Positions 44,040 to 55,454 of a stretch of DNA of 64,000 nucleotides are shown here, in pieces; the first letter of the stretch is position 1; each line of letters starts with the position of its first letter. The position numbers and the translations under genes are program-made. The stretch is from Sipunculus nudus. Lineage: Eukaryota > Annelida > Sipuncula > Golfingiida > Sipunculidae. The stretch covers positions 74,622,429 through 74,686,428 of the forward strand of contig CM049312.1 of assembly GCA_026874595.1 (NCBI GenBank), in the 5' to 3' direction. The notes under the pieces are model-generated. The model ran no database searches and was not told the origin of the DNA. It was given only the letters and a program-made list of their open reading frames with translations.

Positions 44040-44489
44040 ATTGACTCAAATTAAAATCATCGATTTAAAAAAAAAATCCATGACGGACTTTATTATACCA
44101 TTCTGTTAAGCACAGGAATTGACTTTGATGTTCTGTACAAAACGGTCTCTTGGCAGACGAATGTAATTCTTTTGGTTGAATATGCCTGAACCGTGTCAGG
44201 TGTTCATGATAGTCAAGTGACCCTAACAAATGTTAAAAGGGTAACATCAGAATTACTCAAATTCAAGGTCATATGAATGACGCCAGAGAATAAGACACAT
44301 CCTAGTGTCGCCAGTATAGTCCGGTCAGGCCAGTTTTGTGATATTACATTTAATAATTCTCAAATACTTGTTATTGTGTTGATAAATATGTTTAATTAAA
44401 TATACTCAGTTTACGCAAATAATGGTAATTTTCTTTTTATTATTCGTTTACCAATTCTATTTCTGTCATTTTATACTCCTTTCACTTGT
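44040..44489. other. Intergenic, nothing recognised
   Basis: No supported feature. Confidence 0.4.
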
Positions 44490-45695
44490 TCTTTAACCTC
44501 TAATCTCTTCTTTAAACTATGACCTCCGTTTATTATCCTCTAACCTCTCCTCTAACCTTTTACCTTTTCTTTAACTTCTAACCTTCTCTTTAACCTCTGA
44601 CCTCTTCTTTAAATTCTAACGTCTTCTTTTTTCTCTAATCTCTTCTTTATCCTCTTATCTCTTCTTTAACCTCTAACATCTTCTTTAACCTCTGACCTCC
44701 TCTTTAACCTCTAATATTTCCTTTATCCTTTAACCTCTGACCTCCTCCTTAAATCTAATCTCTTCTTTAACCTCTAATATCTCCTTTAACCTCTGACCTT
44801 CTCTTTAACCTCTAACCTCTTCTTTAACCTCTAATCTCTTCTTTAACCTGTGACCTCTACCTTCTAGCTATTCTCGTTTTTAAACCCTGACCTCTTCTTA
44901 AACTTCTAATCTTTTCTTTAGTATCTGACCTCATCTTTAACCCCTTAACTCTTCTTAGGCCAAAAAATATAAAGGTATGGTTTTCAGGCACCGCCCACAT
45001 CAATTTTAGACCCCCGCATCAAAAAATTTTATTTTGATTTTCAATAGAAATTTTACCATTTTGAGCTGCAGCCGCTTGGACATCTCTTTCAAGAAGATAT
45101 AAATCATACAATTTCCTTTGTTATGTAGTGCTTTTACTTGTTGAGCAAAATAAATATTTTCTTATCATGCTTTTCACTTATCATTTGATATTTTTATCGA
45201 AACATACAAAAAAATTAAAAATTAAAAAACCGCCCGCCCGCATTGATTTCTGGAAAAAAGTGCCTGAGAACCATACCTTTTTTTTATTTTGGCCTTAAGC
45301 CTCTAATTTCTTTTTTAACCTCTGACCTCTTCTTTATCTCTAATCTCCTCTTTCACCTTTGACCTTCTCTTTAACCTCTTGTCTCTTCTTTAAAATATTA
45401 CCCCTACGTCCTGTTTTGTTTTCTCTTTATTAACCACTGACCTCCTCTTTAACCTCGAAATCTCCTCTTTAACCTCTTCCTCAAGCTCTCTCCTCCTGTG
45501 TACTCTCTAATATTTTCTTCAACCTCTAACCTCTTTTTGACCTCATATTTTCTTCTTTAACCTCTTATCCTTTCCTGAACTAACAATAGGCCCTCAAATT
45601 GAACATCTCATCTTCTACCCCTAACCTTTAATGGAACTTCTAAACTTTACTCTCACCTCTAATCTCTCCTTTGACGTTATCCTCTTATTAGATCT
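44490..45695. repeat. Pyrimidine-rich ~18-20-bp minisatellite
   Basis: Dozens of degenerate units of 'cttctttaacctctaacct' with tgacct/aatctc variants give a strongly strand-biased C+T array. It is split by a family A MITE at 44958-45294 and resumes immediately afterwards. Confidence 0.95.
44958..45294 (-). mobile_element. MITE family A, copy 4 (Harbinger-like)
   Basis: 337 bp flanked by TTA (44955-44957 and 45295-45297), inserted inside the pyrimidine minisatellite. The left end GGCCaaaaaatataaagg continues 'tatggttttcaggcaccgcc'; the right end is 'aaaagtgcctgagaaccata' and ttttGGCC. It is longer than the other copies because of an internal segment (~45030-45095) they lack. Confidence 0.92.
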
Positions 45696-45959
45696 CTATC
45701 ATAAAAACATAAAATAGTATAATTTGACCTCCTACATAATTGATGGGGTAAGCAACGCTAAACTCAAAATAAACTTGGTGTTATATCCATTTTCGTCTGT
45801 ACAAAAAAAACTTAACTAGTACAAGGAACTCCTCATTATGCAGATAAAATCTGTTGTTGCCAGCCTGACAAAAAAAAAAAAAACGCTCCTGTTTTATGTC
45901 AGGACAATCGTGTTATCATCATACTATAATAATTTCTAGAACATTTACTTCGTGTCATA
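45696..45959. other. Intergenic spacer
   Basis: Nothing recognised beyond an A-run near 45870. Confidence 0.4.
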
Positions 45960-46130
45960 TTAGAGCCCTGCGCGGGCAGGAATAAAGAGCTCCCATCCGC
46001 CCCGCATAACTAACTTTCCGCCCGCAACCCCCCCCCCCCCCCCCCCCGCAGTTGTAAAAACCCGCCTCGCACTGCCCCGCACCAGTGAATAATATATCGG
46101 CCCGCAACCGCCCCGCCCCGCTGTTTTACC
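45960..46130. repeat. CCCGC-rich repeat with poly-C
   Basis: Begins 'tagagccctgcgcgggcagg', contains CCCGC/CCCCGC words throughout, and includes ~20 C at 46028-46047. It resembles one end of a GC-rich hAT-type MITE, but the other end was not found. Confidence 0.45.
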
Positions 46131-46689
46131 AAAAGTCAGCCTTATCTAACCCACAAATTTACATTAGGGACAACCAAAAAGGGACCCAACTAATAAAAAT
46201 ATGATTTATTTTCATATATTCATAATGAACGACCATCTGAGTGGTTATTGTTATCATGTTTTGTTGATGGTAGAACATTTTCCAGTTTTTTTCACAGGTA
46301 AGGACGAGTGTCATAGAATTACCATGCATTTTTTTATTTTTAAGAATAACCACTTACCAAAATACAATTATTAACTAATTATTAACTGCCATATCACTGG
46401 AAATGTCAGTAACTGGGACACATATTCAGAAAATCAGCTAACAACGTAATTGCAGTTTGAAAATATTTACCATGCATTTGCTGCCTTACGGAAACATAAA
46501 ATAAAGCTTAAGCAGTAAACATTCAAATTCTATTAAGTTTGTATGCCTAGAGTTTCACTACTAGAGGACAGTACTAGCTCACCACAGTTCATACCTTTTA
46601 TTTAACAAAGAGCTAAAAGCTTAATCCTGTCCTGTTCATCGATGATCAGCAAATTACATAAACAGTTAGAGGTGCTTAACACTTATTAT

Positions 46690-46693
<4 letters not shown>
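46131..46693. other. AT-rich intergenic
   Basis: Nothing recognised. Confidence 0.4.

Positions 46694-46742
<49 letters not shown>
46694..46742. repeat. (TA)n microsatellite
   Basis: Uninterrupted TA run. A poly-G tract of ~14 follows at 46826-46839. Confidence 0.95.
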
Positions 46743-46745
<3 letters not shown>

Positions 46746-47207
46746 CATTTGTACAAAATAGTATTTCTGTACACAATATAATTTCTTAAAATCTTATTTC
46801 CAAGACAGTGCTCCAAGTACAAGCCGGGGGGGGGGGGGGTCATGACCAGAGAACCAGTCTAAATAGAGAGATGTGGCACCGCGGATCTGAATAGAGCAGG
46901 GTACAAACCTACTAGTCTGCTATCGTGTCGCAAGGGCAAAGTGGTATCTAGGGAAATAGGTATTCATAGATATTTCTAAAATAAGAATTCAGTTTGCCCC
47001 ACCGTGACCTTGCTTTGTCCTTTACACGCATATGAGTCACATCTCTAAATGAAACACCGATTTTTTATGTAGACTCTTTCTATAAAGTGTACTGTATTGC
47101 CCTGAGAGAATTGTTCAGACCATATACCAAAATTTGGTAATTCCACAAATACTGCTTCAGGGAATATAGACTCAGTCGATAAGGCTTCCTTAAAACTCGG
47201 CAAAACT

Positions 47208-47239
47208 GAGAGAGAGAGAGTGTGTGTGTGTGTGTGTGT
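47208..47239. repeat. Compound microsatellite (GA)n-(GT)n
   Basis: Short GA run passing into a GT run. Confidence 0.95.
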
Positions 47240-47559
47240 TAGATGTAATATATCGTTCATTTTATTGTATCTTTTCCACATTTCAACAGTCAGTCAAAAT
47301 TTTTTAGCTTCGGAATAATAGAAAGGTTTATGCCTAAAATTAAAAGTGATTTAATGTACAAAATGTTTGAAAATCTGGCCAAAGAAGTTCTACATATCAG
47401 TCTTAAGTGCTTTTAGGTGAGTAATGACCATCTGAGCAGTAAAGGGCAAAAGCCTATTTCCAAATTCACAAATTTTTCTGATACGCATCAGGTTGATTGA
47501 ACACTGCTTTACCGGCAGAGGACTATGAACAGGTAATTTGGAGTACATTGTTGTGCGTA

Positions 47560-47891
47560 GACATCTGTTCCCTATAGAACTATTGCGGGTCGTTATCGGC
47601 GATTATTGCTACGATGTTACTCCAATAAAATGCAGATATCGTCCTCAGGAGAGCCGTTTATAGCAGGATCATCGGACGGGCAGCGTGAATCAATGGGACG
47701 CCTCAGCCTGGCAGACGATATCCGGCCAGTAGCGTACACACACGAGAAAACCCGCGCCAGAAGCCGGTAGACATATGAAAAATTGATACCGCGTTGCTGG
47801 TGAACCTACAGAAAATTGTAACGTTTTGGATGTTTCCTCTGGAAAAAGTGGAAGAATTTTAATGTTCCACAGACTGTGACGGACAAGAAAG
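47560..47891 (+). promoter_or_regulatory. Candidate promoter/first non-coding exon (weak)
   Basis: A locally GC- and CpG-richer stretch (47560-47780) is followed by less GC-rich sequence ending in a strong donor, AAAG/GTATGT at 47891/47892. This is the pattern of a 5' UTR exon whose coding part lies outside the window or was not recognised. No TATA box or acceptor partner is convincing. Confidence 0.25.
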
Positions 47892-47899
47892 GTATGTTG

Positions 47900-48805
47900 A
47901 TTCGTAACTATATTCTCTCATATCCTTTTAGTAATAACTCTTAAAGGTAGGCAGTTTAAGAATACTAGATATTGCCATAGTTCTCGAGATCATTATATTT
48001 TATATCTTGAACGATGCAAGTTTATGGATGTGTAAGCCTACGATGGCATTTATGATATGTTTTATAAGGGAGATATGGTAGTTTGAGGAATCGTACATCA
48101 TGTTTTTGCTGACACTGTTCTGTGGCCGTGACATTTTCTCTTCACGGCAAAAATAAAACAAGGAAATCTAGTAGAGTGATATTTGGATAACCGGTAGCAT
48201 TTACTGTATACGGGACATATGTATATTATTTAATGTGTATATTAACGACTCATTCTGTAGGCCCTACAACCTGAAACAATATTAAATCTATTCCATGTGA
48301 CATACGATCGTACGCTAACTCATAACATGTCAGTTGTTTCTCTTGCTCCTTAAAATGCCAGAACACTTCTGACAGGAGCACTGGTTTATTATACAGTGTC
48401 TGTTTTATATACCCTCGTGGGTGTGTAAGAAAATCTCTCTATTTTATGATATCGCGGAGATTACATGAAAAAAAAACAGATCAGGAACATATGTCATAAT
48501 GTGACTTATAACATATATGTATAATTACAACGGTACATTTTTACAGAGTAGGACCGTCCCCGTTGTAAATATTTATTATTGACTCAGAATGAATGCAACC
48601 GTATATAATAACGAGTTATAGGCCATTGTAAGACGCAGAATAATATGTCATTTATAAGAATACCGGGATTTTATGTCATTTTTAAGTATTGCAAAATTGT
48701 GAGAAAGTAAGTTTATATTCAGCAAAAAGGCCTCTGCCCCAAATTTCCAATGATACTTATAACATACAAATATAAAAAAATGTCACGGGGAACATAAATA
48801 AGGTG

Positions 48806-48808
<3 letters not shown>
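47900..48808. other. AT-rich, nothing recognised
   Basis: No supported feature. Confidence 0.4.

Positions 48809-48862
<54 letters not shown>
48809..48862. repeat. (TA)n microsatellite
   Basis: Uninterrupted TA run. Confidence 0.95.
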
Positions 48863-48864
<2 letters not shown>

Positions 48865-49114
48865 TGGAATAAAACATAGTTTTTGGACAATATTTATCAT
48901 GATATTTTAAAATTGAGCTTTGCTAAATATTTTTTTATGAATATTTATGCTGATGTATTCTTCAGCCTACAATGGAGTGATGAAACTGTAACAAAGGGCA
49001 AACTTTTTTTATTGTTACATGGCTTATCATCACATCAGACAAATGAACTCCTTGGTTTTGATTGTTGTAGTTAATAATAGTCGGAACCCCTTTTTGACAG
49101 CATTTCATAAAGTC

Positions 49115-49296
49115 ACCTAGAACTGAATATGTCTGAAAGATCACCTTTCCAATAAGACATCCTGTCTATTAAGACTACGCTTTAGTGAACCGAAAATATT
49201 CACTTTGGTTAAAACTGACCCGTTTAAAAAGACCACCTGTGTATTAAGACTACTTTAGTAAGTCCTAAGGGAGGTCTGATTACAGAGGTTACACTG
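49115..49296. mobile_element. Right end of a Tc1/pogo-like element
   Basis: The segment ends 'gattacagaggttacactg' followed by TA, the same style of terminus as 42294. Subterminal copies of 'agac(a/c)(t/a)cctgt.tattaa' followed by 'gactac' occur at about 49160 and 49230. The left end was not found, so this is a fragment or an element with a decayed left end. Confidence 0.55.
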
Positions 49297-49489
49297 TATA
49301 TTTTTGCCTCAGCGAAAATATTTGGGATTATATGATGTCCCTTCTGATAAATATCAAGATTGGTGACTTATCGTGATATCGATATATCTTCAAACACAGA
49401 TAGATGGTTTTCTTAATGGTAAGTAAGTGAATATTGATGGTTGGGATGTTGCAAAATATGCTGCTGCTCCCATCATAAAAGGACACAGT

Positions 49490-49665
49490 CAGGAGCAATA
49501 TTATGCCTATTCTTTTACACTTTCACTTCAGTTTTTCTCTATACAAAGGTTTCCAAGCAAAACCACCCCAGCACTATCTCAGTATATCCCATTCAGCAGC
49601 TTAACACCTTATTTTGGTTCTCCGTGTAAGACTGAGCGCAAACACGGTCCATGCATGTGTGTCTG
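49490..49665 (+). repeat. Dispersed repeat family C, copy 2
   Basis: Second copy of the repeat described at 22795-23010, same strand. Confidence 0.6.
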
Positions 49666-49669
49666 TCTA

Positions 49670-52499
49670 CCGTAACAAGCCCGCGTGGCCGGAGGTCCGA
49701 TCTTGCGCATGCCCGACAAATCAAAACAAGGGATGGTCCAAACTTGAACGTACACGGTTGTTAAACACCGGTTGTCAGTCTGAAAACAAACAAGAAAAAA
49801 CACAGGTGGCGTTCCCAAGATGTTTTTGTTAGCCCCCTGTCCACCTTTTTTAACACTCGTGAACAGGTAAGCCAATAGTTTAAGGACAATATATTATTGG
49901 GTACCATTTTATTTCAAAGAGGAGACGCTATTTTTAGTATTAATTCAACATGTTTTTGACGTGATAAGGTCTCTTTAATCTAATGGCAAATACTGTGTAA
50001 ATGTGTGATATAGCAGGAAAGCAATAGTCAAATGGTAGGGGAAACTTGATTAGCCCTGGTGTTGTATAGGTATTCGACTTCATCTCATTTTAATTGAGTT
50101 CTACATTTTCTTTCTTTGCATGTGGTGAACGAATGTGTAACTTCTTACTGGAGTTTGTCAGTTTGCAGAAATACGACGCGTTTAATTTCCTTGAATCAGC
50201 AAGTAAGTCGATGGAATTAAATAAGAGAAGCTGTGTTGACTATAATAAATTACATTTATCGAAGATGGCAACCTCGCGTGTAGGAAGGAACAGGAAATAT
50301 TTTCATTTTCCGTTATGAAAAAATAAAATGCCACAGGAAATTTAATTAAAATACTAACTAATGACAATGGGTATTCTTGTCGTATAAATTACAGAATTAT
50401 AATTTCATTTACTTTCTACAGTAGTCGGAGCCAATACCTTTGGCGACATTTCCAATTTCTTCTAAACTTTCTAGGTATCTCTCAAAGAACCCTATTAGTT
50501 CAGCTGGCGTTAAATATCGTCTCCTTTGGAATCGATTAATACAGGAAACCATGTACGTCGGAAAATAAAATTATACTCGATCCAAGTCATCATGCATTCG
50601 TACAAAAGTAAATGATCAGTCCTCGGGGTTTATGTACAAATCGATCATTTTAAAATTCCATGAAGGTTATTGTTAATTCACAGACACATGCAACATCTCG
50701 TAAGATGAATGGCCCGCTGGTGTTTGGCCTTCCTGTATATTTAATATGCCTCTGTGGTTACATGAATTATTTCTCAAGGAAGAGCTGTTGACCGGCATTT
50801 ATGCATGTTGCATTGTTGTTATGGCAATAGGCAAGTTTACTATATCAACAAAATGGCGACCTTGGAGTATAATAATTTGTTTTATACACCAGTAACTGCG
50901 GCCCTGTTAGGTAGTGAAGTTAATAGGCGCTTCAAACAGCTCACGTGGCCTCATAAAAAAAACTTCCACACCATAACTCTTACTCCAGACCGTGTGCTAT
51001 ACAGTTGGCGTTTCTCAGTGGTTCTGTTTGCGACAAAGCGACCCGGTCTCTGAATGAAAGCAGACGTTAATGTTCGACATGACAAATGATGTAGCTTAAA
51101 ATCAATATCATTCATCAACAGGTAGGCAACAGTTCCTGGATTTTTATTAATAATGATAATGATTATGACTGTTATTATATTATCATGAGATGAAGATTGT
51201 ATTTCATTTAAATCTTTTGGTCTTCTTGTGTGTATGTTTGTCTATCTGTTTATTCTCTGTAAATTCTCAGGTTAAAGCGAATGAGACGTAAGAATTATTT
51301 CATTTAAATTGAAAATTGTTTTTTTTGTTTAAATTTTGTGTCGCTGAATTCTCAAATAAGTACATGTATTTGTCCATATGTCTTTAATGGACTGGATAGA
51401 AACAGCCAGTGGAGAAAAATGAAACTATCAGGAAAAAAGTGCGCCAGGAAGAAGAAAAAAAATTCACTGTTTTTTTTTTTTAGATTTATAAATCCTGTAT
51501 ACTTTTTGTTTGACGGAGAAATACGCCCGAAGACATTTGTCTACAGTGTGTTTTATCTCCTCCCGTTTATGTTTTTTTAATAAAAATATTAATTAAATAT
51601 ATTTTAAGGGAAAATTTTAATGTCGGGTAGAATATTAGGAGCCTAAAATTAAACAAGGTAAAGATAAACACCTACCTCACACCTTATTTAAGAAACAGAA
51701 TTATTTTAAAATATTATAAAATAGTATACATTTTACAACATGTCCGTCCCCTTATGGTAGTCAAGGTATTTGGTTACATGCAAAAACCTGCTTCAATTGA
51801 CATATGCTGATTGGATGATGTCATTTAAACACTCTAAAAATATAACCAGTAATAAGATGGCTTCTCATTCAGAGGGACATCTGATCTGTCAGGTCTTTGT
51901 AAAGAGTCAATAAAGTTGTGACACACAAACTAGAGATTTATTGTAAAATTCTAAATTTTCATATCGCGCTGTCACTTCCATATGCAGATATTTCAGGAAT
52001 AATTGATAAATAAGATATTTAAAAAAATATCTTTAAAAAGATGGATACAGGTTGGTGGCGCAGAGTATAGACGTTGTTATGCCTCCTCCGTATGGAATAT
52101 TGAAGAAGGTTAATTGTTCATAATGGAAGTTTTATTACTTTGAGGGGTTCCAGATATGAAACATTAAAACAGTAATGAAAACTAGATGCGTGTTGTTGAT
52201 TGTGTTAATCCTCATTGAGGATTAGGAGATTTAAGAGTAAAGTAGCGTACATAAAATCAACCAACCATCGAACAACCGAGGGGAAACATTAAGAATCAAA
52301 TATTGTTTTATACAACAACACTCTACAATGGAAAAATAGGATTAAATACTAAGGAGTATACTTTCAAGTACTCTCACAGACAGTGATGATATACTCCATT
52401 AGAGAGCAGTTTTTTTGTGAAAGTAAACTCTGTTGTGGAGAATTTTGGTAACCCTCTTATGAAATTAGGGAATACATTATTTTCTCAATGTTGCTGTTC
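49670..52499. other. Intergenic, nothing recognised
   Basis: About 2.8 kb with no supported gene. Short frames at 50094-50318, 50805-51053 and 51338-51580 have no domain, signal peptide or splice evidence. Confidence 0.4.
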
Positions 52500-52941
52500 A
52501 TTTTATGGTTAACAGAATTGGAAGTTTAGAAGTAAAGATATTGCCTCTCTCACCTCTGCATATAATAAAAGTTTGAGATGTATTATAAAATTACCTCCAA
52601 AAGCACATAAATATATTGTATTAAATATAGCCTGGATGAAACCATTAAGATGTCAATTAAAAATGCTCTTCATGAACATGTTTTATTCTATTTATAGTTC
52701 AGATAATTCTTTTGTTTCACATATTGCTCGGAATGCTTGCCGGGACATTTTGACAAATCTTGGTAGCAGTGTAAGCTACATGATGAAGCAGTACGGATTT
52801 TTATATGAAAAAAATATGTCCAAATCGTACTACAGAGAGATTAGAAAAAAGATGATCAATAGATTCTCATTTTATGAAGATGCATATGGTCAGGCAGAGT
52901 TGGTAAGAGAAATAACCGAATGTCTTGTACAATTTATATAG
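52500..52941 (+). pseudogene. Non-LTR retrotransposon C-terminal fragment
   Basis: A plus frame reads WKFRSKDIASLTSAYNKSLR, then CIIKLPPKAHKYIV, RCQLKMLFMNMFYSIYSS, NSFVSHIARNA and VSYMMKQYGF. This pattern (LR.I.KLP...TH..LL....PL..QL..RF..F....) is that of the region after the RT domain in non-LTR retrotransposon polyproteins. It continues 5' of the apparent Met at 52573 and stops at TAG 52939-52941. The upstream RT is missing. Family identity is tentative. Confidence 0.65.
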
Positions 52942-53720
52942 ATAATTTTGCGCGACAGATTAAGCTTGCCATGATAACCATAAAAAAGCAAGTACAACGG
53001 ATTTTCACTGAGCACATTTTACTTTTGTTATAAAATCTGCACTTTTCATGACGATATGTTATGTTGTACAATGTTTGTACGAAATAAATGGTAATTATAT
53101 CTTTTCGGCTCAGGTATAATTAGATACTAAATCAAGTTATTTAATATCCTGCTGCTTTCGTTGTAAAAACTAGTACAAGTAGTATATATTATTTTACAGA
53201 CAGCAAAGGCAAAAACAAGGCCCTCTACATGATGTGTATAGTGAGGCAATCTGCTTTTACAACCGATTTGTAGGAATTAAACCATAGCATCTCCTTTAGT
53301 GTAACGGGTTTAACTAGAAACTGGAAAACGTGAACATAACATTCTATAAATAGCGTTCACTGCTCAACCGTTGATGGATTAGTCCCGGTACAAAATATAT
53401 GAAATTAATCATGTCTGTTATGGAGATTGGGTCGCTAATCCACTAGATAATTATCCCTGGATTATTATAAAAGCGGAGCTGACATACGCGGCTACGCCAT
53501 ATCTGATGTATTGATTTTATACGTGATGTTTCAAATGTCTGATCCTGCTGCAATTGACTTCTCTCAATTGAGAGGGCGTCATCAAAATCTGCCCCCCCCC
53601 CCTATAAGAAGAAAAAACATAATAAATCACTGAGACATCGGTAGAAAATAAATCATCCGCCCGAAGCGGATATTGCTCTCGTGAGATCACGAATTTTGTG
53701 ACGTCATCCTAACGTTTATG
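52942..53720. other. Intergenic, nothing recognised
   Basis: Contains a short poly-C (53589-53600). No supported gene. Confidence 0.4.
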
Positions 53721-54065
53721 AGGGCTCTTCCAAAATATGACGTTTACTAAAAATAAACCCTTGAACCTTTTATGATAATAGACCAGAAAATGCCGACCCT
53801 ACTGCACACAGGCTATTCGTTTTGTTCATATCCACAGCCCGCCAAAATAATCCAAACACATTCTACAAGATCATCTGGCGGTAAGTCAGACGACACAGAG
53901 TTTTGACAAAGGGTTTTATTGCCACTAGTGATCTATTTACACTTAAAAACAAGCTCGTACATAACCATCACTGAGGCGTTACAAGAACAGAAATTAGATT
54001 GTGTGTATGTAGAGTAAATCAGAAATCACATACATTCTATAGAAAGGGTGATTAAATAGCTGGTT
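53721..54065 (+). mobile_element. MITE family B, copy 5 (internally deleted)
   Basis: Shares 'atgacgttta', 'atagaccagaaaatgcc', 'cacacaggctattc', 'tttgttcatatccaca', 'cccgccaaaataatccaaac', 'gtcagacgaca' and 'aatagctggttttaaa' with the family. TTAA at 54066-54069 is intact; the left flank has decayed to TATG. About 100 bases shorter than the full-length copies. Confidence 0.8.
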
Positions 54066-54220
54066 TTAAACACTTTTATTACAGGGCACCATTTGAGAAA
54101 TTTCCAGTTTGGCTTAACGATGAAAGCCATTAAATGCCACTATCGGCAACGTAGAGGATAAACACATCTGGCCCCAAGATAAACTCTTAACGGCACGATT
54201 GAGTGAAATGTCCGTAAAAG

Positions 54221-54806
54221 CGAGGTGACTGTGATGGGAGTTGTCTCATATGCCCGTTTACAGAGGTGATAATCTGGGACAGGTGCCCTATATGACTGTC
54301 CACACTCCACAATATAGAGATGACGGTGAATGAGTGGTTCCCTATCATATGCCTGTTATATTGAGGTGCCGGTGATGGGAAATTGCAATTTATCTGTGTA
54401 ATAAGGAGGTGCGGGTGATGGGGAGTGGGAATATGTCTGTAATATAGAGGTGCTGTTGATGGGAAGTTCCAATATATGTCTGTAATATCGAGGTACCGGT
54501 GATGGGAGTTGCAATATATCTCTGTAATAATGAGGTGCCGGTGATGGGGAGTTGCAAATATATGTCTGTAATATAGAGATGCCGGTGATGGGGAGTTACA
54601 ATAGATGTCTGTAATATAGAGGTGCCGGTGATGGGGAGTTTCAATATGTCTAGTATTTTAGAGGTGCCGGTGATGGGGAGTTGAAATATATCTGTAATAT
54701 AGAGGTGCCGGTGATGGGGAGTGGGAATATGTCTGTAATATAGAGGTGCTGTTGATGGGGAGTTCCAATATATGTCTGTAATATCGAGGTATCCGGGATA
54801 GAGAGG
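54221..54806. repeat. ~41-44-bp minisatellite, ~13 copies
   Basis: The unit is 'gaggtgccggtgatgggga' then 'gttgcaatatatgtctgtaatata'. Length varies by a few bases, and the leftmost units are the most diverged. An ~80-base stretch at 54416-54494 is repeated at 54712-54791 with one mismatch, seven units apart. The minus-strand frame through it is incidental. Confidence 0.95.
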
Positions 54807-54809
54807 TGC

Positions 54810-55400
54810 TTGATTTTAACGAGCTCTCTGTGTTTCTTTTTCTTTATGCAGGGTTATATTAAACGAGTTCTTTTTTCTAATTATAGCCTGTTTTTTCAGA
54901 TGTTAGAACGAAACTATAAGAATTTACTGAACTGTCTGCAGCTTCTCTCAAGATTCTGTCAAGACCCTCAGTGTATCGATGCAAGGCCTAAGCAAGTATA
55001 CTCATATCCAATATAACTGCACTAAGCCATACCTTCCAATACCTTCAATTGTTCCAACAGCAGAACAAGAGAACGTTGAGAAACATATTATAATAAGAGC
55101 CCACCATCATGTCTAAATGTGATCTTTTAGAATCATCATCTGATAAAAGAGGTCGTACTCAATGAGGAAAGGGTAGTAGATATGCGATTTGATGTGTATT
55201 CATTCAAACGTCATATCCAGGTAGTCATATTACGTCACACACGTCATTTCCACATCACATCGTGCAAGAATCATGGCGAATCTAGCTGTGCTATCTCGCG
55301 GTTCTTCGGAGGCAAGTAAACAATGTTGTATAGTAAAGACATATTTCCCAAACCTATGTTCACTCTGATGTTCACGAAACTATGTTCACGAACGTCTAAT

Positions 55401-55403
<3 letters not shown>
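54810..55403. other. Intergenic, nothing recognised
   Basis: No supported feature. Confidence 0.4.

Positions 55404-55450
<47 letters not shown>
55404..55450. repeat. (TA)n microsatellite
   Basis: Uninterrupted TA run. Confidence 0.95.
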
Positions 55451-55453
<3 letters not shown>

Positions 55454-55454
55454 T

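Noticed and set aside
54390-54644. Minus-strand 84-codon repeat protein
   Set aside because: It reads through the ~42-bp minisatellite, whose unit length varies, so the frame is not maintained outside this part.
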